Source of the DNA: Sphingopyxis sp.
Lineage (GTDB): Bacteria; Pseudomonadota; Alphaproteobacteria; Sphingomonadales; Sphingomonadaceae
Length of the DNA stretch: 60,042 nucleotides
Reading direction: 5' to 3'
Assembly (NCBI GenBank): GCA_017745175.1
Contig: JAGHZY010000028.1
Span: 1-60,042, forward strand
Shown: piece after piece, positions 36,352-43,774 of the stretch
Numbering within the stretch: position 1 is the stretch's first letter
Layout of the letters: each line of letters opens with the position of its first letter
Program-made: the position numbers and the translations under genes
Notes under the pieces: model-generated
Database searches by the model: none
Told to the model about the DNA's origin: nothing
The model's input: only the letters and a program-made list of their open reading frames with translations

Positions 36352-36750
36352 GTGCTCCACCATATTTCATTCGGCGTTTCCGACATCGAAAGATCGGCCG
36401 CCTTCTACGACGCGGTCTTCAAGCCCCTGGGCTATTCCAGGGTTTGGGAGGATTTGGACCCGGGAGACGCAAGCCAGGCGGTGGGTTACGGCCTGCCCGG
36501 CAATGGGGACGCATTCGCCATCAAGCTTCGGGGCGAAAACGCCCGTTGCCCAGGGCAAGGTTTCCATCTTGCCATCGCCGCTCCCGACCGAAGCGCGGTC
36601 GCCCTGTTCCACGAGGCCGCTCTCGCACATGGTGGTCAGGACAATGGCGCGCCGGGTCTGCGCCGCCATTATGGCCCCGACAATTTCGCCGCCTTCATCG
36701 TCGACCCCGACGGGTATCCGCTGGAAGCCGTTTGCAAGACAGCCGGGTGA
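36352..36750 (+). CDS. VOC-family (glyoxalase-like) protein (132 aa)
   Basis: Short vicinal-oxygen-chelate protein beginning LHHISFGVSDIERSAAFYDAVF, the classic start of glyoxalase-like proteins, with the second module GFHLAIAAPDRSAVALFHEAAL and terminal FIVDPDGYPLEAVCK containing a metal-ligand-like Glu. The GTG at 36352 is chosen because it opens at this motif, with AAAGGGAAG nine bases upstream. It lies 100 bases after the CRP-like gene on the same strand and may be co-transcribed with it. Substrate unknown. Confidence 0.83.
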   Translation: MLHHISFGVSDIERSAAFYDAVFKPLGYSRVWEDLDPGDASQAVGYGLPGNGDAFAIKLRGENARCPGQGFHLAIAAPDRSAVALFHEAALAHGGQDNGAPGLRRHYGPDNFAAFIVDPDGYPLEAVCKTAG

Positions 36751-36815
36751 CGATGCCCCGACAGGGAAATCGGAACCTCCCCGCGCCGGCAGCGTCCTTC
36801 CCTGCCCCGGCATCG
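36751..36815. repeat. Long imperfect inverted repeat between convergent genes
   Basis: Two 18-base arms (36751-36768 and 36798-36815) match at 15 of 18 positions, with outer CGATGCC/GGCATCG and inner CAGGGAA/TTCCCTG perfectly paired around a 29-base loop. It sits between the VOC and M20 genes and could act as a bidirectional transcription stop. Confidence 0.55.
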
Positions 36816-36849
36816 GCCCGACCGGTCCGGCCGTCTCTGGCCGCTTGAA

Positions 36850-38325
36850 TCAGCCGGCCGAGGTCGCGATCAGCCGCGCATAGAAATCGATCATCCGCCT
36901 GAAGCTGTCGATCGTCATATGCTCGTTTGTCCCGTGGATCATTGCGGTTTCCTTGAGCGTGAAGTGCATCGGCATGAAGCGGTACACATCCTGCGATATC
37001 GGCTCCATGCTGCGGCTGTCGGTCGCGGCGACGACCAGATAGGGCGCGACGACCGCGTCCGGCGCGTCGGCGCGCGCAGCGGCCACGACATATTTCCATC
37101 CCGGCGAACTGCTCGAGGAGACACGCGACGGCTCGTTCGGGGGCTTGACCCAGCTCAGTTCGACCGGCGCGTCGCCGACCGCCGCCTTCGCGCGCGCCAT
37201 CACATCAGCCGAGCGGTTCCACGGCGCGATGCGATAGTTGATCAGCGCCGTGGCGGACTGCGGCAGGACATTCTCCTTGGGACTGCCTTCGAGCATCGTC
37301 GGCGCGATCGTCGTATGAAAGGCGGCCGCCGAAGAGGGCGAGGCCGACAGCTGCTTCTTGAGCAGCGTCCCGAGCAGCCACTGGTTCGCGACCGCCAGCT
37401 TCGTCACGCCGCCCTTGTGCGCGGCGAGCGCCTCGACCATCGCCGCACCGGGGCCGCGCATCTCGATCGGAAACGGATTTTCGGTGATATCGAGCACCGC
37501 GCGGGCAAGCGTCGTCACCCCCGTTTCGGCGGGCGGCATCGAACTGTGCCCGCCGGGCGCGTTGGCGGTGACCCGGAGCGTCGCATATCCCTTTTCGGCC
37601 ACCCCGATCAGGATCGCCGGACCGTCGATCACCGGCGTGTCGCGGAGCACGACGCTGCCTTCGTCGAGTGTATAGAGCGCGCGCACGCCTTCGGCCTTCA
37701 ACCTCGCCGCGGCGGCGACCGCACCCGATCCGCCCGCCTCTTCGTCGTGCCCCGAGACGAGGTAAATCCCGCGCCTCGGCCTGAACCCCTGTGCGGCAAG
37801 CGCCTCGATCGCCTCGAACAGCCCGATCAGCGACCCCTTGTCGTCGACGGTGCCGCGTCCCCAGACCGCCTTTTCGGCGATCGTCCCCGCAAAGGGCGGA
37901 TATTTCCAGTCCTTCTCGGTCCCCTCGGTGACCGGCACGACGTCCTGATGCGCCATGACGATGATCGGCGCGAGCGATGCGTCGCTGCCCGGCCAGTGAT
38001 AGATCAGCGTGCGGTTCGGCAGGATCGTGCGCTGCATCGCGCGGTGCGTCGCGGGATAGGTCGCGGCCAGCCAGCCATGCAGCCGGTCCCATTCGGCGAT
38101 ATCATTCTCGGCCGGGTCCTGATGCGAGATCGTTCGGATCTGCGCCGCTTCGCCCAGATGCTTCACCGCCGCTTCGAGATCATAGGCAGGTACGGCGGCA
38201 AGGCGGACATCACTGCCGTCGACGTTATCCGTTGGCGCGAAGGTCGCGGTCCGTACCGCCACCGTTCCTGCCACCACCGCGACGACGGCAAGCCCGCCGA
38301 GAAATATCGTCCGTACCTTCCCCAT
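36850..38325 (-). CDS. M20-family metallopeptidase, PM20D1-like (491 aa)
   Basis: Zinc amidohydrolase/carboxypeptidase. An N-terminal hydrophobic segment (IFLGGLAVVAVVAGTVAV, about residues 6-23) anchors or exports it. Metal and catalytic residues are clear: MAHQDVVPV (His and catalytic Asp), GRGTVDDKGS (bridging Asp), SGHDEEAGG (catalytic Glu and ligand Glu), TLDEGS and HGTNE (final His). The dimerisation insert with APGGHSSMP is present. It matches the CPS1/PM20D1 group, which also makes or cuts N-acyl amino acids. The ATG at 38325 is preceded by AAGGAGAGG; the open frame beyond it runs into the tRNA gene and is not real. Confidence 0.91.
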   Translation of the reverse strand: MGKVRTIFLGGLAVVAVVAGTVAVRTATFAPTDNVDGSDVRLAAVPAYDLEAAVKHLGEAAQIRTISHQDPAENDIAEWDRLHGWLAATYPATHRAMQRTILPNRTLIYHWPGSDASLAPIIVMAHQDVVPVTEGTEKDWKYPPFAGTIAEKAVWGRGTVDDKGSLIGLFEAIEALAAQGFRPRRGIYLVSGHDEEAGGSGAVAAAARLKAEGVRALYTLDEGSVVLRDTPVIDGPAILIGVAEKGYATLRVTANAPGGHSSMPPAETGVTTLARAVLDITENPFPIEMRGPGAAMVEALAAHKGGVTKLAVANQWLLGTLLKKQLSASPSSAAAFHTTIAPTMLEGSPKENVLPQSATALINYRIAPWNRSADVMARAKAAVGDAPVELSWVKPPNEPSRVSSSSSPGWKYVVAAARADAPDAVVAPYLVVAATDSRSMEPISQDVYRFMPMHFTLKETAMIHGTNEHMTIDSFRRMIDFYARLIATSAG

Positions 38326-38382
38326 GACCCTCTCCTTCTGCATCCGCAATGGAGAGGTATCGGTTTCGATTTGCAAGGGAAA

Positions 38383-38458
38383 TGGTGGGCCCGGCAGGAC
38401 TCGAACCCGCAACCTAGCCGTTATGAGCGGCCAGCTCTAACCATTGAGCTACAGGCCC
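38383..38458 (-). tRNA. tRNA with anticodon CAT, probably tRNA-Ile2 (lysidine type)
   Basis: Complete 76-nt cloverleaf with encoded CCA. Acceptor GGGCCTG pairs with CGGGCCC, the anticodon stem GGCCG/CGGCT encloses CTCATAA with CAT at 38423-38425, and the T arm is GCGGGTTCGAGTCCTGC. The short D loop AATGGTTA resembles the isoleucine-2 tRNA (CAU modified by TilS) more than elongator Met, but that identity is uncertain. Confidence 0.9.
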
Positions 38459-38525
38459 CCGTTCAAACCCGATGGGGGTGTGCGGGCGATAGCGGAGGCC
38501 GCGGCGCGTTGGCAAGCGCCAACGC

Positions 38526-39560
38526 TCAGCCCGTCTGCAGTCGTCCCGATTTCCGTTCGGCCATCGCCAATATGCCGGCTGCCGTCGTCGCCTCGACGCC
38601 GCGGCGCGCGAGATGGTCGAGCACGACATCCCACCAGCGATAGAAAAGGTCGAGATCGGACGCGCTGCGCACATAGGGTGTGTTGCCCGGCTGCAGCGAA
38701 GGCGAATGGAAGGAGAAGTTGAGCACCGGCAACCGCGCCTCGATTGCAATGTCGATCGCCTTCAACGCGCGTTCGGCGGGAATCCCTTCGGGGGTGAGCG
38801 CGATGCGCTCGACAAGGCCGAGCCGCGCGAGCGCGGCGCCGATGTGCGTGCCGTTTCGCGCCAGACGGTGATAGACCGGCGGCCCCGCACTGCCGAGCAG
38901 CCCTCCGAAAACCGTCGTGACCGGAATTTCGAGTATGGGACCGGCGGCGGTGTGCACCCACCATGGGGCCAGCGGCGCGGCGCGATAATCGGGGCCGTGA
39001 CCCTCGCGATAATCGAACCCGGACCGGACCGATGTGTCGCAGCGGAAGCCGAGTTCGGCGAGCATCGTCGCCGTATCGGCGCCGAGCCCGTAACGCCCGG
39101 CGCGATAGGCTGTGGGCGCGACGCCGAACCGGTCACGGATCGCATCGCGCAACGCGGTCATTTTGGCGCGCTGCAATTCGGGAGACAGATTCCCGGTATA
39201 ACTGTTGTGCGCGTTCACATCCTCGTCGTGCGGCGGTGTCACCCACGGATGGAGTTGCGCCCCGATTTCACAGGATCCCGCCTTTTGCGCCGCCCCCAGT
39301 ATCTCGACCGCGCGGTCGTCGGCGACGATCGGCCAGTCGACGAGATAGATCGGCTGGACATGGGCGCCCTCGAAATAGGCTTGGCATTCGGCAAGCGCCG
39401 GCACCGAGGCGAGACGATGACCGGCGCGCGAGAATGGCGCCTCCCAGTCGAAATCCTCTTCGGTATCGATCGTGACCCAGAAACGCGGCCGTTCGCCCGC
39501 TTCCGGTTCCACCCGATCCGACGCGGCCGGATATGCGAAGAAATTGCCCGCAGGCTGCAC
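38526..39560 (-). CDS. Polysaccharide-deacetylase-like protein (344 aa)
   Basis: NodB-fold carbohydrate esterase homologue, WalW-like. The catalytic region starts WVTIDTEEDFDW (the Asp pair of motif 1), a metal-His motif is seen as QLHPWVTPP, and RAGRYGLGADTATMLAELGF corresponds to motif 3. A terminal LNFSFHSPSLQPGNTPYVRS carries the late histidine motif. There is no signal peptide, so it probably acts on a cytoplasmic or inner-leaflet sugar precursor. It lies next to a CAT-anticodon tRNA and behind the histidine kinase gene on the same strand, 29 bases after it. Confidence 0.85.
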   Translation of the reverse strand: MQPAGNFFAYPAASDRVEPEAGERPRFWVTIDTEEDFDWEAPFSRAGHRLASVPALAECQAYFEGAHVQPIYLVDWPIVADDRAVEILGAAQKAGSCEIGAQLHPWVTPPHDEDVNAHNSYTGNLSPELQRAKMTALRDAIRDRFGVAPTAYRAGRYGLGADTATMLAELGFRCDTSVRSGFDYREGHGPDYRAAPLAPWWVHTAAGPILEIPVTTVFGGLLGSAGPPVYHRLARNGTHIGAALARLGLVERIALTPEGIPAERALKAIDIAIEARLPVLNFSFHSPSLQPGNTPYVRSASDLDLFYRWWDVVLDHLARRGVEATTAAGILAMAERKSGRLQTG

Positions 39561-39589
39561 CGCGCTCCCCTTTGCCCGGCCCGGCGGGC

Positions 39590-41230
39590 CTATTCGCCTT
39601 GCTGGGCTTCCAGCTCGACTTCGGCTTTCGAGTTGGCCGAGGGCAGGTGCAAGGTCAAGGCGTTATGCCCGATATCGAGCCGTCCGCCGCTTCCGCGCGC
39701 AAGGCTTTCGACCAGCCGGAGCGAAAAGCCGAGGCTGAGCACCGCGGCGCCAGGCGCTTCGCCTTCGGGACTGAAACCGGGATCGAGCAGTTCGGCCGCT
39801 GTCGCAAAGCGGATCGCTGCGGGTCGGACGATGCGCAGCTGCAGCATGTCGTCATGGCGCGATTCGAGCACCAGTTGCCCGACCAATATTGCCCCCGGTT
39901 CGGATATATCGACCAGCGCCGTCAACAGACGCCCGACCATTCGCCGCACATTGGCATCGTCGACAAGGCCGAGAAACGGTCCTCCGACCCGCGAAATGCT
40001 GAGATCGACACCCTGATCGGCAAGAAGCGGTGCGAGTTCGGTTTCGACCTGTGCCAGAACCACACCGATATCGACGGCATCCTCGGCCGGCAGCGCTGCC
40101 GGCGACGAATCGTTGCGTGCCGCCGTTTCGAGATCGTCGATGATGGTCTGAACCGCCGCCGCATCAGCGATGATCGTTTCGGCCATCGCGCGATAGCCAT
40201 GGCTCACCGGCCCGAACATCTGCCCCGAGATGATCTGGGCGAACCCCGAGATGGCATTCAGCGGGCTACGAAGTTCGTGAATCAGCTGACGGATCGAATC
40301 GCCCGAATCCTGCGGCGCCGTCCGGCCGAAGGGCATTTCGCCCTGATGGGGCCGGCGCGCGCTGGCACGATAGCCGCGAAACTGACCGGTCGCCGGATCG
40401 AACCAGGGAAGCGCAGAGAAGCGCCATTCGCCGGCCTCGGCGGGCGTACCCTCGAGCAGCATGCGCGCATTGATGATTTCGGCGCGCTGGCGAAAGGCGC
40501 CGGCGGCGACGCCATCGGTGCCGGGTTCGCCACCGAACGCGGCATCGGCGATCGACAGGCCGATCACCGCACCGCGCGTCACGCCGTCGACCCAGTGAAT
40601 GACGCCGTCAGGACCGGTTTCAAAAAGAAATGTCGCACGCGGCTCGCGCGGCGCAGCCGGCTCGCCGCGGGTCGCCTGATATTTGTCGATCCGGCGCACG
40701 AGTTCGCTGATCTGGCTCGGGCCGGCCTCGACGACCGGTTCGGCTGCCATCGCCGTAACGGGCGCGGGCTCTTCCATCACCTCCGTGTCGGGGCCCGGCA
40801 AAGCGACCGAGGCGCTGCCGAGGCTCGCAAGCGCAAGATTGACGCCGTGAGGCAGATCGGAACGGCCCGCCAGCACCGAGCGCGCCATCGCGCCGGTCGC
40901 GGGCAGCAGCGCAAGCCAGTCGGCCTCGGACAGTCTCGCCTCGCGCAGCATGATCGCCGAAACCGCAGGAACATCGTTGGCATAAAGCGCGACGAGCGGA
41001 GCAAAACGGCCGTGGCGTGCAATCGCGCGCGCGCAATCGCGACGCACGGCCTCGGGGACCCGCGGCCGCAACACGGCAAGCGCATGCAGGCTGCGGCGAA
41101 TATCGTCATCACCCAGTTGATTGCCGCGCTGTGCCAGAATATCGGAGAGCTGCCGCCACGCCGCGATGCTCGCACGGCGATCCGCAGGCGCCTGGCGCAA
41201 GATGGTCGCAATCATCGAGTCAGCAGTCAC
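39590..41230 (-). CDS. Sensor histidine kinase with degraded ATP-binding domain (546 aa)
   Basis: Cytoplasmic kinase-like protein. An alpha-helical N-terminal region (about residues 1-130) is followed by a PAS-like segment (about 190-310) and a HisKA motif IRQLIHELRSPLNAISGFAQI with the phosphoacceptor His. The HATPase part is poorly conserved: the N-box asparagine is missing (RRMVGRLLTALVDISEPG), no DxGxG G1 box is seen, and the G2 region is SLGFSLRLVESL. It may bind ATP weakly or act as a phosphotransferase. No membrane segment is visible. Start codons GTG 41230, ATG 41215 and GTG 41248 all lack strong ribosome sites; I choose 41230. It is divergent from the Lrp-like gene. Confidence 0.8.
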   Translation of the reverse strand: MTADSMIATILRQAPADRRASIAAWRQLSDILAQRGNQLGDDDIRRSLHALAVLRPRVPEAVRRDCARAIARHGRFAPLVALYANDVPAVSAIMLREARLSEADWLALLPATGAMARSVLAGRSDLPHGVNLALASLGSASVALPGPDTEVMEEPAPVTAMAAEPVVEAGPSQISELVRRIDKYQATRGEPAAPREPRATFLFETGPDGVIHWVDGVTRGAVIGLSIADAAFGGEPGTDGVAAGAFRQRAEIINARMLLEGTPAEAGEWRFSALPWFDPATGQFRGYRASARRPHQGEMPFGRTAPQDSGDSIRQLIHELRSPLNAISGFAQIISGQMFGPVSHGYRAMAETIIADAAAVQTIIDDLETAARNDSSPAALPAEDAVDIGVVLAQVETELAPLLADQGVDLSISRVGGPFLGLVDDANVRRMVGRLLTALVDISEPGAILVGQLVLESRHDDMLQLRIVRPAAIRFATAAELLDPGFSPEGEAPGAAVLSLGFSLRLVESLARGSGGRLDIGHNALTLHLPSANSKAEVELEAQQGE

Positions 41231-41399
41231 GCGAAATGAGCCCCACACCCTCGTTTGTTGGTTAGCGGATGCTTACCGGCTAGCGTGAATCATCCGGTCA
41301 TGAAAGTGCCTTAACCTTCCGCGTCGCATTGTGGGACAATTGCAATCGCCTGAAATAATATTATGGTCACCGCAGTTTTGGAAAGCGGATGTTTCAACG

Positions 41400-41873
41400 A
41401 TGGCTAGTCAGAAATTCGATCAGATTGATTTGCAGATACTGGGCGAGCTGCAGAAAAACGGGCGGATGACGAATGTCGAACTGGCACAGATGGTGGGATT
41501 GACCGCTCCGCCGTGCCTTCGCCGCGTGCGCGCCCTCGAGGAATCGGGCGTCATCCGGTCCTATCATGCAGATCTCGACGCCGCCAAGCTCGGCTATGGC
41601 ATCACCGTCTTCGCGATGGTCAGCCTGCGCAGCCAAGCCGAATCCGACCTGAAGGCGTTCGAGGATTATGTCGGCGGCCTGCCCGAGGTACGCGAATGCT
41701 ATATGCTGAACGGCGAGATCGACTTTCTGCTGAAAGTCGTCGCGCGCGACCTGCAGAGCTTCCAGTCCTTCCTGACCGCGCACCTGACCTCGGCGCCGAA
41801 TGTCACGAGCGTGAAGACGTCGCTGACGATTCGCACGGCGAAGCAGCTGGCCGGGATTCCGGTCGAGCCCTGA
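41400..41873 (+). CDS. Lrp/AsnC-family transcription regulator (157 aa)
   Basis: Leucine-responsive-type regulator: N-terminal helix-turn-helix (about residues 8-60, FDQIDLQILGELQKNGRMTN and LTAPPCLRRVRALEESGVI) and C-terminal RAM/effector domain (about 75-155, MVSLRSQAESDLKAF, YMLNGEIDFLLKVVARDL). Length is typical. The ATG at 41400 matches the family start MASQKFDQID; an upstream frame to 41331 is AT-rich leader. The effector amino acid is not evident and no amino-acid gene is adjacent. A strong hairpin terminator follows. Confidence 0.92.
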   Translation: MASQKFDQIDLQILGELQKNGRMTNVELAQMVGLTAPPCLRRVRALEESGVIRSYHADLDAAKLGYGITVFAMVSLRSQAESDLKAFEDYVGGLPEVRECYMLNGEIDFLLKVVARDLQSFQSFLTAHLTSAPNVTSVKTSLTIRTAKQLAGIPVEP

Positions 41874-41906
41874 TCCCCTCGCATCAGGGGGCTGACAAAA
41901 GAAAGA

Positions 41907-41935
41907 GGGCGCCGCTCCCTTCCGGAACGGCGCCC
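41907..41935. terminator. Hairpin terminator between convergent genes
   Basis: GGGCGCCG and CGGCGCCC (8-bp perfect arms) lie between the Lrp gene and the TPR-like gene. On the minus strand the stem is followed by CTCTTTCTTTT, a good T-rich tract for the TPR-like gene; on the plus strand the tail (CGATTT) is weaker. Confidence 0.75.
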
Positions 41936-41961
41936 CGATTTCCATTTGACGGTGGAGGAGT

Positions 41962-43233
41962 TCAGCCGCCGGTAGCCGGTGCTGCCGGCGCCTCGATCTT
42001 GGCCGTCCACAGCTGGGCCAGCCGTTTGCGCGACCCGCTGATCTGCGCGAAGCTCGCCTTGGCGCCCGCGCTGTCACCCGACAGCGCCTGCGCAACGCCC
42101 AGTCGATAGGTCCAGAGTTCCTTGTCGCCGCCCGCCGCAAGCGCAGCCTTGTACAGCGGAATCGCGTCGGCATAGCGGCCGTAGCCGACCATCGTATCGC
42201 CCGTCGCACCGGCGACCTTGGGATTCGAGAGCGTCGAGGGCTTTTGCGCATAGGCGGTGATGGTCGACTCTTCGTCGCCCATACGCTCGGTCTGGCTCTT
42301 CAGCAGCTCGTCGAATTTCGCGTCGGTTGCGGGGATGACCTTGCTCTGCTTGCCCGCCCTGATCAACGAGACGACCTCGCCCGGCAGCGCGGCCTCGGTC
42401 GCGAGCGCGGCATATTCCGCATATTCGGGCCGCTGCTGCATCGCGCCGGTGGCGCGCATCAGGCGCAGGACGTCGAGACCGACTTCCTTGTCGGGATTGG
42501 CCTGCAGCTGGATGAACAGCGCCTGGCGCCAGACCGCCGGCTGATTATAGTCGCGCAGCCGAAGCGCCATCAGGTCGAGCACCTCGTCGGTGCGGTTGGC
42601 CGCCTGCAAGGCCTTGATCGGACGGACATAGAGTTCGTCGGAGGGACGCTGCCCGGCGGCGCGGCTTGCCTCGACCGCTGCCTTCGCAGTGGCGATACCC
42701 TGATCGACCTGACCCGAACTCAGATAGCTGTCCATCAGCAGGACAGGCAGGTTGGGATCGGTCGAACCGGCGCCCTTGGCGGCCTCGAGCCGCTTGATCG
42801 CCTTCGGATAATCCTTCGCCGCATAGGCGAAATTGCCCGAAAAGAAGCTGTAGGTGGCCAGATTTTCGGGTGGTGTCATGCCTGAATCGAGCATCGCGTC
42901 GAGTCCCTGCGCCTGAACGGCCTGATCCTTGTTCAGGATGCCGAGCTGGAGCTGGTAAAAGGCAACAAGATATTTGTCGTCGGGCGTCGTGGCACTGCCT
43001 TGCCCTTCGGCAAGAGCCGCCTGCAACGTCGCCGCGTCCTTGGCGGCGGTGGCGTCGGTCATCTTCTTGAGCGCCGGACCAAAGCCCTTGCTGGCCGTCA
43101 GTCCCTTGCCCTTGGCAGCCTCTTCCTTCTTCGGCTTTTCCTTCGCAGCGGCAGGAACGGCGGTCGTCATCAGCGCGCAGCCCAGCACGGCAGCCATCGC
43201 CGTTGCGGGCATCGAGCGGAAACGGTTCAACAT
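41962..43233 (-). CDS. Exported TPR-like protein of unknown function (423 aa)
   Basis: A signal peptide (ATAMAAVLGCALMTTAVPAAAKE, cleavage near residue 30) leads a lysine-rich linker and an all-helical repeat protein. Helix pairs such as AYAAKDYPKAIKRLEAAKGA, LMDSYLSSGQVDQGIATAKA and GRYADAIPLYKAALAAGGDK have TPR spacing and alanine/glycine positions. It would be periplasmic. No catalytic residues are apparent and there is no clear operon partner. The ATG at 43233 has AAAGGAGAG seven bases upstream. A scaffolding role is an inference from the repeats only. Confidence 0.8.
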   Translation of the reverse strand: MLNRFRSMPATAMAAVLGCALMTTAVPAAAKEKPKKEEAAKGKGLTASKGFGPALKKMTDATAAKDAATLQAALAEGQGSATTPDDKYLVAFYQLQLGILNKDQAVQAQGLDAMLDSGMTPPENLATYSFFSGNFAYAAKDYPKAIKRLEAAKGAGSTDPNLPVLLMDSYLSSGQVDQGIATAKAAVEASRAAGQRPSDELYVRPIKALQAANRTDEVLDLMALRLRDYNQPAVWRQALFIQLQANPDKEVGLDVLRLMRATGAMQQRPEYAEYAALATEAALPGEVVSLIRAGKQSKVIPATDAKFDELLKSQTERMGDEESTITAYAQKPSTLSNPKVAGATGDTMVGYGRYADAIPLYKAALAAGGDKELWTYRLGVAQALSGDSAGAKASFAQISGSRKRLAQLWTAKIEAPAAPATGG

Positions 43234-43370
43234 CGAAATCTCTCCTTTGTACTCGGCCGCCTTCGCCCCGGCATGCGGGTTTCGCGCACGCAGGTCCGGC
43301 CGCGCGTCGATAACGCGGCTAAACCCGTCGCGTTGCCATGGCAAGACAGCCAGCATCGATATTTCACTGG

Positions 43371-43408
43371 AAAAAAGCGGCTGAACGGGAATTGAACCCG
43401 GTCTGCCG
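43371..43408 (-). terminator. Rho-independent terminator after the HPt-like gene
   Basis: On the minus strand, nested stems CGGC/GCCG and CGGG/CCCG close a TTCAATT loop and end in CTTTTTT, just after the stop codon at 43410-43412. Confidence 0.7.
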
Positions 43409-43409
43409 G

Positions 43410-43706
43410 TCAGGCGATCTCTTCGATGACCCGATTGATCTGGCGAAGAACCGCGGGATCGCCCGGCGCGCCGGCCATCGCGGCTTCGGCGAGCTCGATC
43501 AGCGGGATGATGCCGAAGGTCGCGGCGAGCCCTTTCAGGCGCAGCGCAGCGACCTCCCAATTGGCATCGCAACGCGCGCGGCGCATCAGGTCGGCGAGGT
43601 CGCGCGCGCTGCCTGTGAAGGCGCCGCGCAGATCCATTGCCATCGCCGGGTCGTCCCCGAACGCGGCGCTGAGATAACGATCGAGAGGGCCACTATCGAA
43701 CGACAT
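43410..43706 (-). CDS. HPt-like protein without the phosphoacceptor histidine (98 aa)
   Basis: Small helical protein resembling histidine phosphotransfer (HPt) domains: the region VAALRLKGLAATFGIIPLIELAEAAMAG aligns with the HxLKGxAxxxG pattern followed by the next HPt helix. The histidine position is Leu55 (LRLKG), so phosphorelay is unlikely in the normal way; it may bind a kinase as an inhibitor or adaptor. Its ATG lies just after a perfect inverted repeat that could hide the ribosome site. It is divergent from the coiled-coil membrane gene. Confidence 0.72.
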   Translation of the reverse strand: MSFDSGPLDRYLSAAFGDDPAMAMDLRGAFTGSARDLADLMRRARCDANWEVAALRLKGLAATFGIIPLIELAEAAMAGAPGDPAVLRQINRVIEEIA

Positions 43707-43710
43707 TCCA

Positions 43711-43726
43711 CAGGATTGTCATCCTG
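43711..43726. repeat. Inverted repeat in the leader of the HPt-like gene
   Basis: CAGGAT-TGTC-ATCCTG, perfect 6-bp arms, 4 bases upstream of the HPt-like start codon. On that gene's mRNA the first arm contains AGGA, so folding would cover the likely ribosome site. It could alternatively be an operator for either divergent gene. Confidence 0.4.
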
Positions 43727-43774
43727 CGGTTAAGTTTCCGTTTCATGATAGCCATTTGATGCTAAGATGTCCCC

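Noticed and set aside
41300..41320. CtrA binding site
   Set aside because: Only a single TTAACC-like half-site is seen upstream of the Lrp gene, and another near 43729; no TTAA-N7-TTAA pair, so chance is likely.
43386..43400. tRNA remnant (T-loop-like TTCAATT between CGGG and CCCG on the minus strand)
   Set aside because: No acceptor, D or anticodon arms and no CCA; the arms plus the following T-run fit a terminator for the HPt-like gene.
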